NCBI RefSeq assembly: GCF_002804065.1 | Contig: NZ_CP024955.1 | Span: 2,790,001 to 2,854,000 of the forward strand | DNA length: 64,000 nt | Source: Kyrpidia spormannii | Lineage (GTDB): Bacteria; Bacillota; Bacilli; Kyrpidiales; Kyrpidiaceae | Direction of reading: 5' to 3' | Shown: in pieces, positions 63,666-64,000 of the stretch | Layout of the letters: each line of letters opens with the position of its first letter | How positions within the stretch are numbered: position 1 is the first letter of the stretch | Notes under the pieces: generated by a model | What the model was told of the DNA's origin: nothing | Databases searched by the model: none | The model's input: only the letters and a program-made list of their open reading frames with translations | Made by a program: the position numbers and the translations under genes

Positions 63666-64000
63666 TCATGGTTCTCCTATGTGCCTTTGATACAGAAAAA
63701 GGGCGGGCACCATCGTCAGCCAACCGAACACCACCGCCGCAAAAAAAGCATCGTGAAACGCCAGAACGGACGCCGCCTTTTCAACCGATTGAACCAGTAG
63801 AGACACCATCAGTTGCTGCGCTTCCCCCACCGAATAGCCCATGCCCTGTAAAGAAACGGCCACCTGGTTCCACGCTTGCTCCGCAGGGGAGCCAACAGTA
63901 ATGGTCTCGGCATATCTCGTCAGGTACACGGGTTGCCTTTCCTGAAGAATGGTTGTCAACAGCGCAACCCCCAGTGCACTGCCAATCTGCCGGACGAGGT
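63666..64000 (-). CDS. EmrB/QacA-type MFS exporter, C-terminal part (cut by window edge)
   Basis: The last 111 residues of a DHA2-family 14-TM pump: RQIGSALGVALLTTILQERQ is the conserved block before TM13, and HDAFFAAVVFGWLTMVPALF is the last TM helix. The gene continues beyond 64000. With the EmrA-like and lipoprotein adaptors it makes a multidrug or metabolite exporter. Confidence 0.85.
   Translation of the reverse strand, partial: LVRQIGSALGVALLTTILQERQPVYLTRYAETITVGSPAEQAWNQVAVSLQGMGYSVGEAQQLMVSLLVQSVEKAASVLAFHDAFFAAVVFGWLTMVPALFLYQRHIGEP

Overview
The window is GC-rich DNA from a Bacillota bacterium. Start codons are often GTG or TTG behind strong AGGAGG ribosome sites, there is a decayed copy of a Bacillus-type peptidoglycan deacetylase, and the gene content (aliphatic amidase, form I CO dehydrogenase, type I-G CRISPR-Cas, IS607 and IS605 elements) resembles the thermophilic, chemolithotrophic Alicyclobacillaceae such as Kyrpidia. 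The genus is inferred from gene content and was not checked against any database.

Layout. 1-8.6 kb: nitroreductase, an NCS1-type permease with an unusual Cys-rich tail, aliphatic amidase (E59-K134-C166 triad intact), a pdaA-like relic, a Csx20-like protein, a phosphodiesterase, an M20 dipeptidase and a lipoprotein cytochrome c. 8.8-10.6 kb: an IS605-type element. 11.5-12.3 kb: remnants of a GntR/ABC operon. 12.4-28.9 kb: a complete minus-strand type I-G (formerly I-U) CRISPR-Cas locus in the order WYL regulator, accessory DEAD/DEAH helicase, cas3, csx17/cas8g, csb1/cas7, csb2/cas5-cas6, leader and array 1, cas4, cas1, cas2. Here cas1 is split by an IS256-family element with an 8-bp target duplication; removing the element restores the frame exactly. 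29.1-30.4 kb: a second array with the same leader, next to a relic of a second csb2 and a solitary repeat. A third mini-array lies at 43.2 kb.

30.6-41.1 kb: a sensor kinase/response regulator pair diverges from a CO dehydrogenase cluster coxM-coxS-coxL (form I motif AYRCSFR)-xdhC/YHS-coxG-coxD-coxE, with a coxI-like xdhC converging on its end. 41.4-43.4 kb: a membrane protein followed by a gene graveyard (nagZ, group II intron, rbsA-like and sugar-binding-protein fragments). 43.7-52.2 kb: an amidase, a 50-residue coupled ORF and an M20 amidohydrolase with a five-gene peptide ABC importer. 52.6-55.4 kb: an acyl-CoA synthetase gene interrupted by an IS607-type element. 55.5-64 kb: MFS exporter, FapA-like protein, an EAL phosphodiesterase controlled by a c-di-GMP-I riboswitch and carrying a 25-nt poly-G tract in its 5' coding sequence, a DUF1284 protein, and an EmrAB-like efflux system cut by the window edge.

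How it fits together. The I-G locus has all interference genes but a broken adaptation gene, so its arrays may be frozen unless another Cas1 acts in trans. The cox cluster encodes enzyme plus maturation factors for aerobic CO oxidation. The EAL/FapA unit combines metabolite feedback (riboswitch) with possible stochastic switching (homopolymer). Repeated transposon hits and truncated genes mark 8-18 kb, 41-44 kb and 52-55 kb as accessory DNA.
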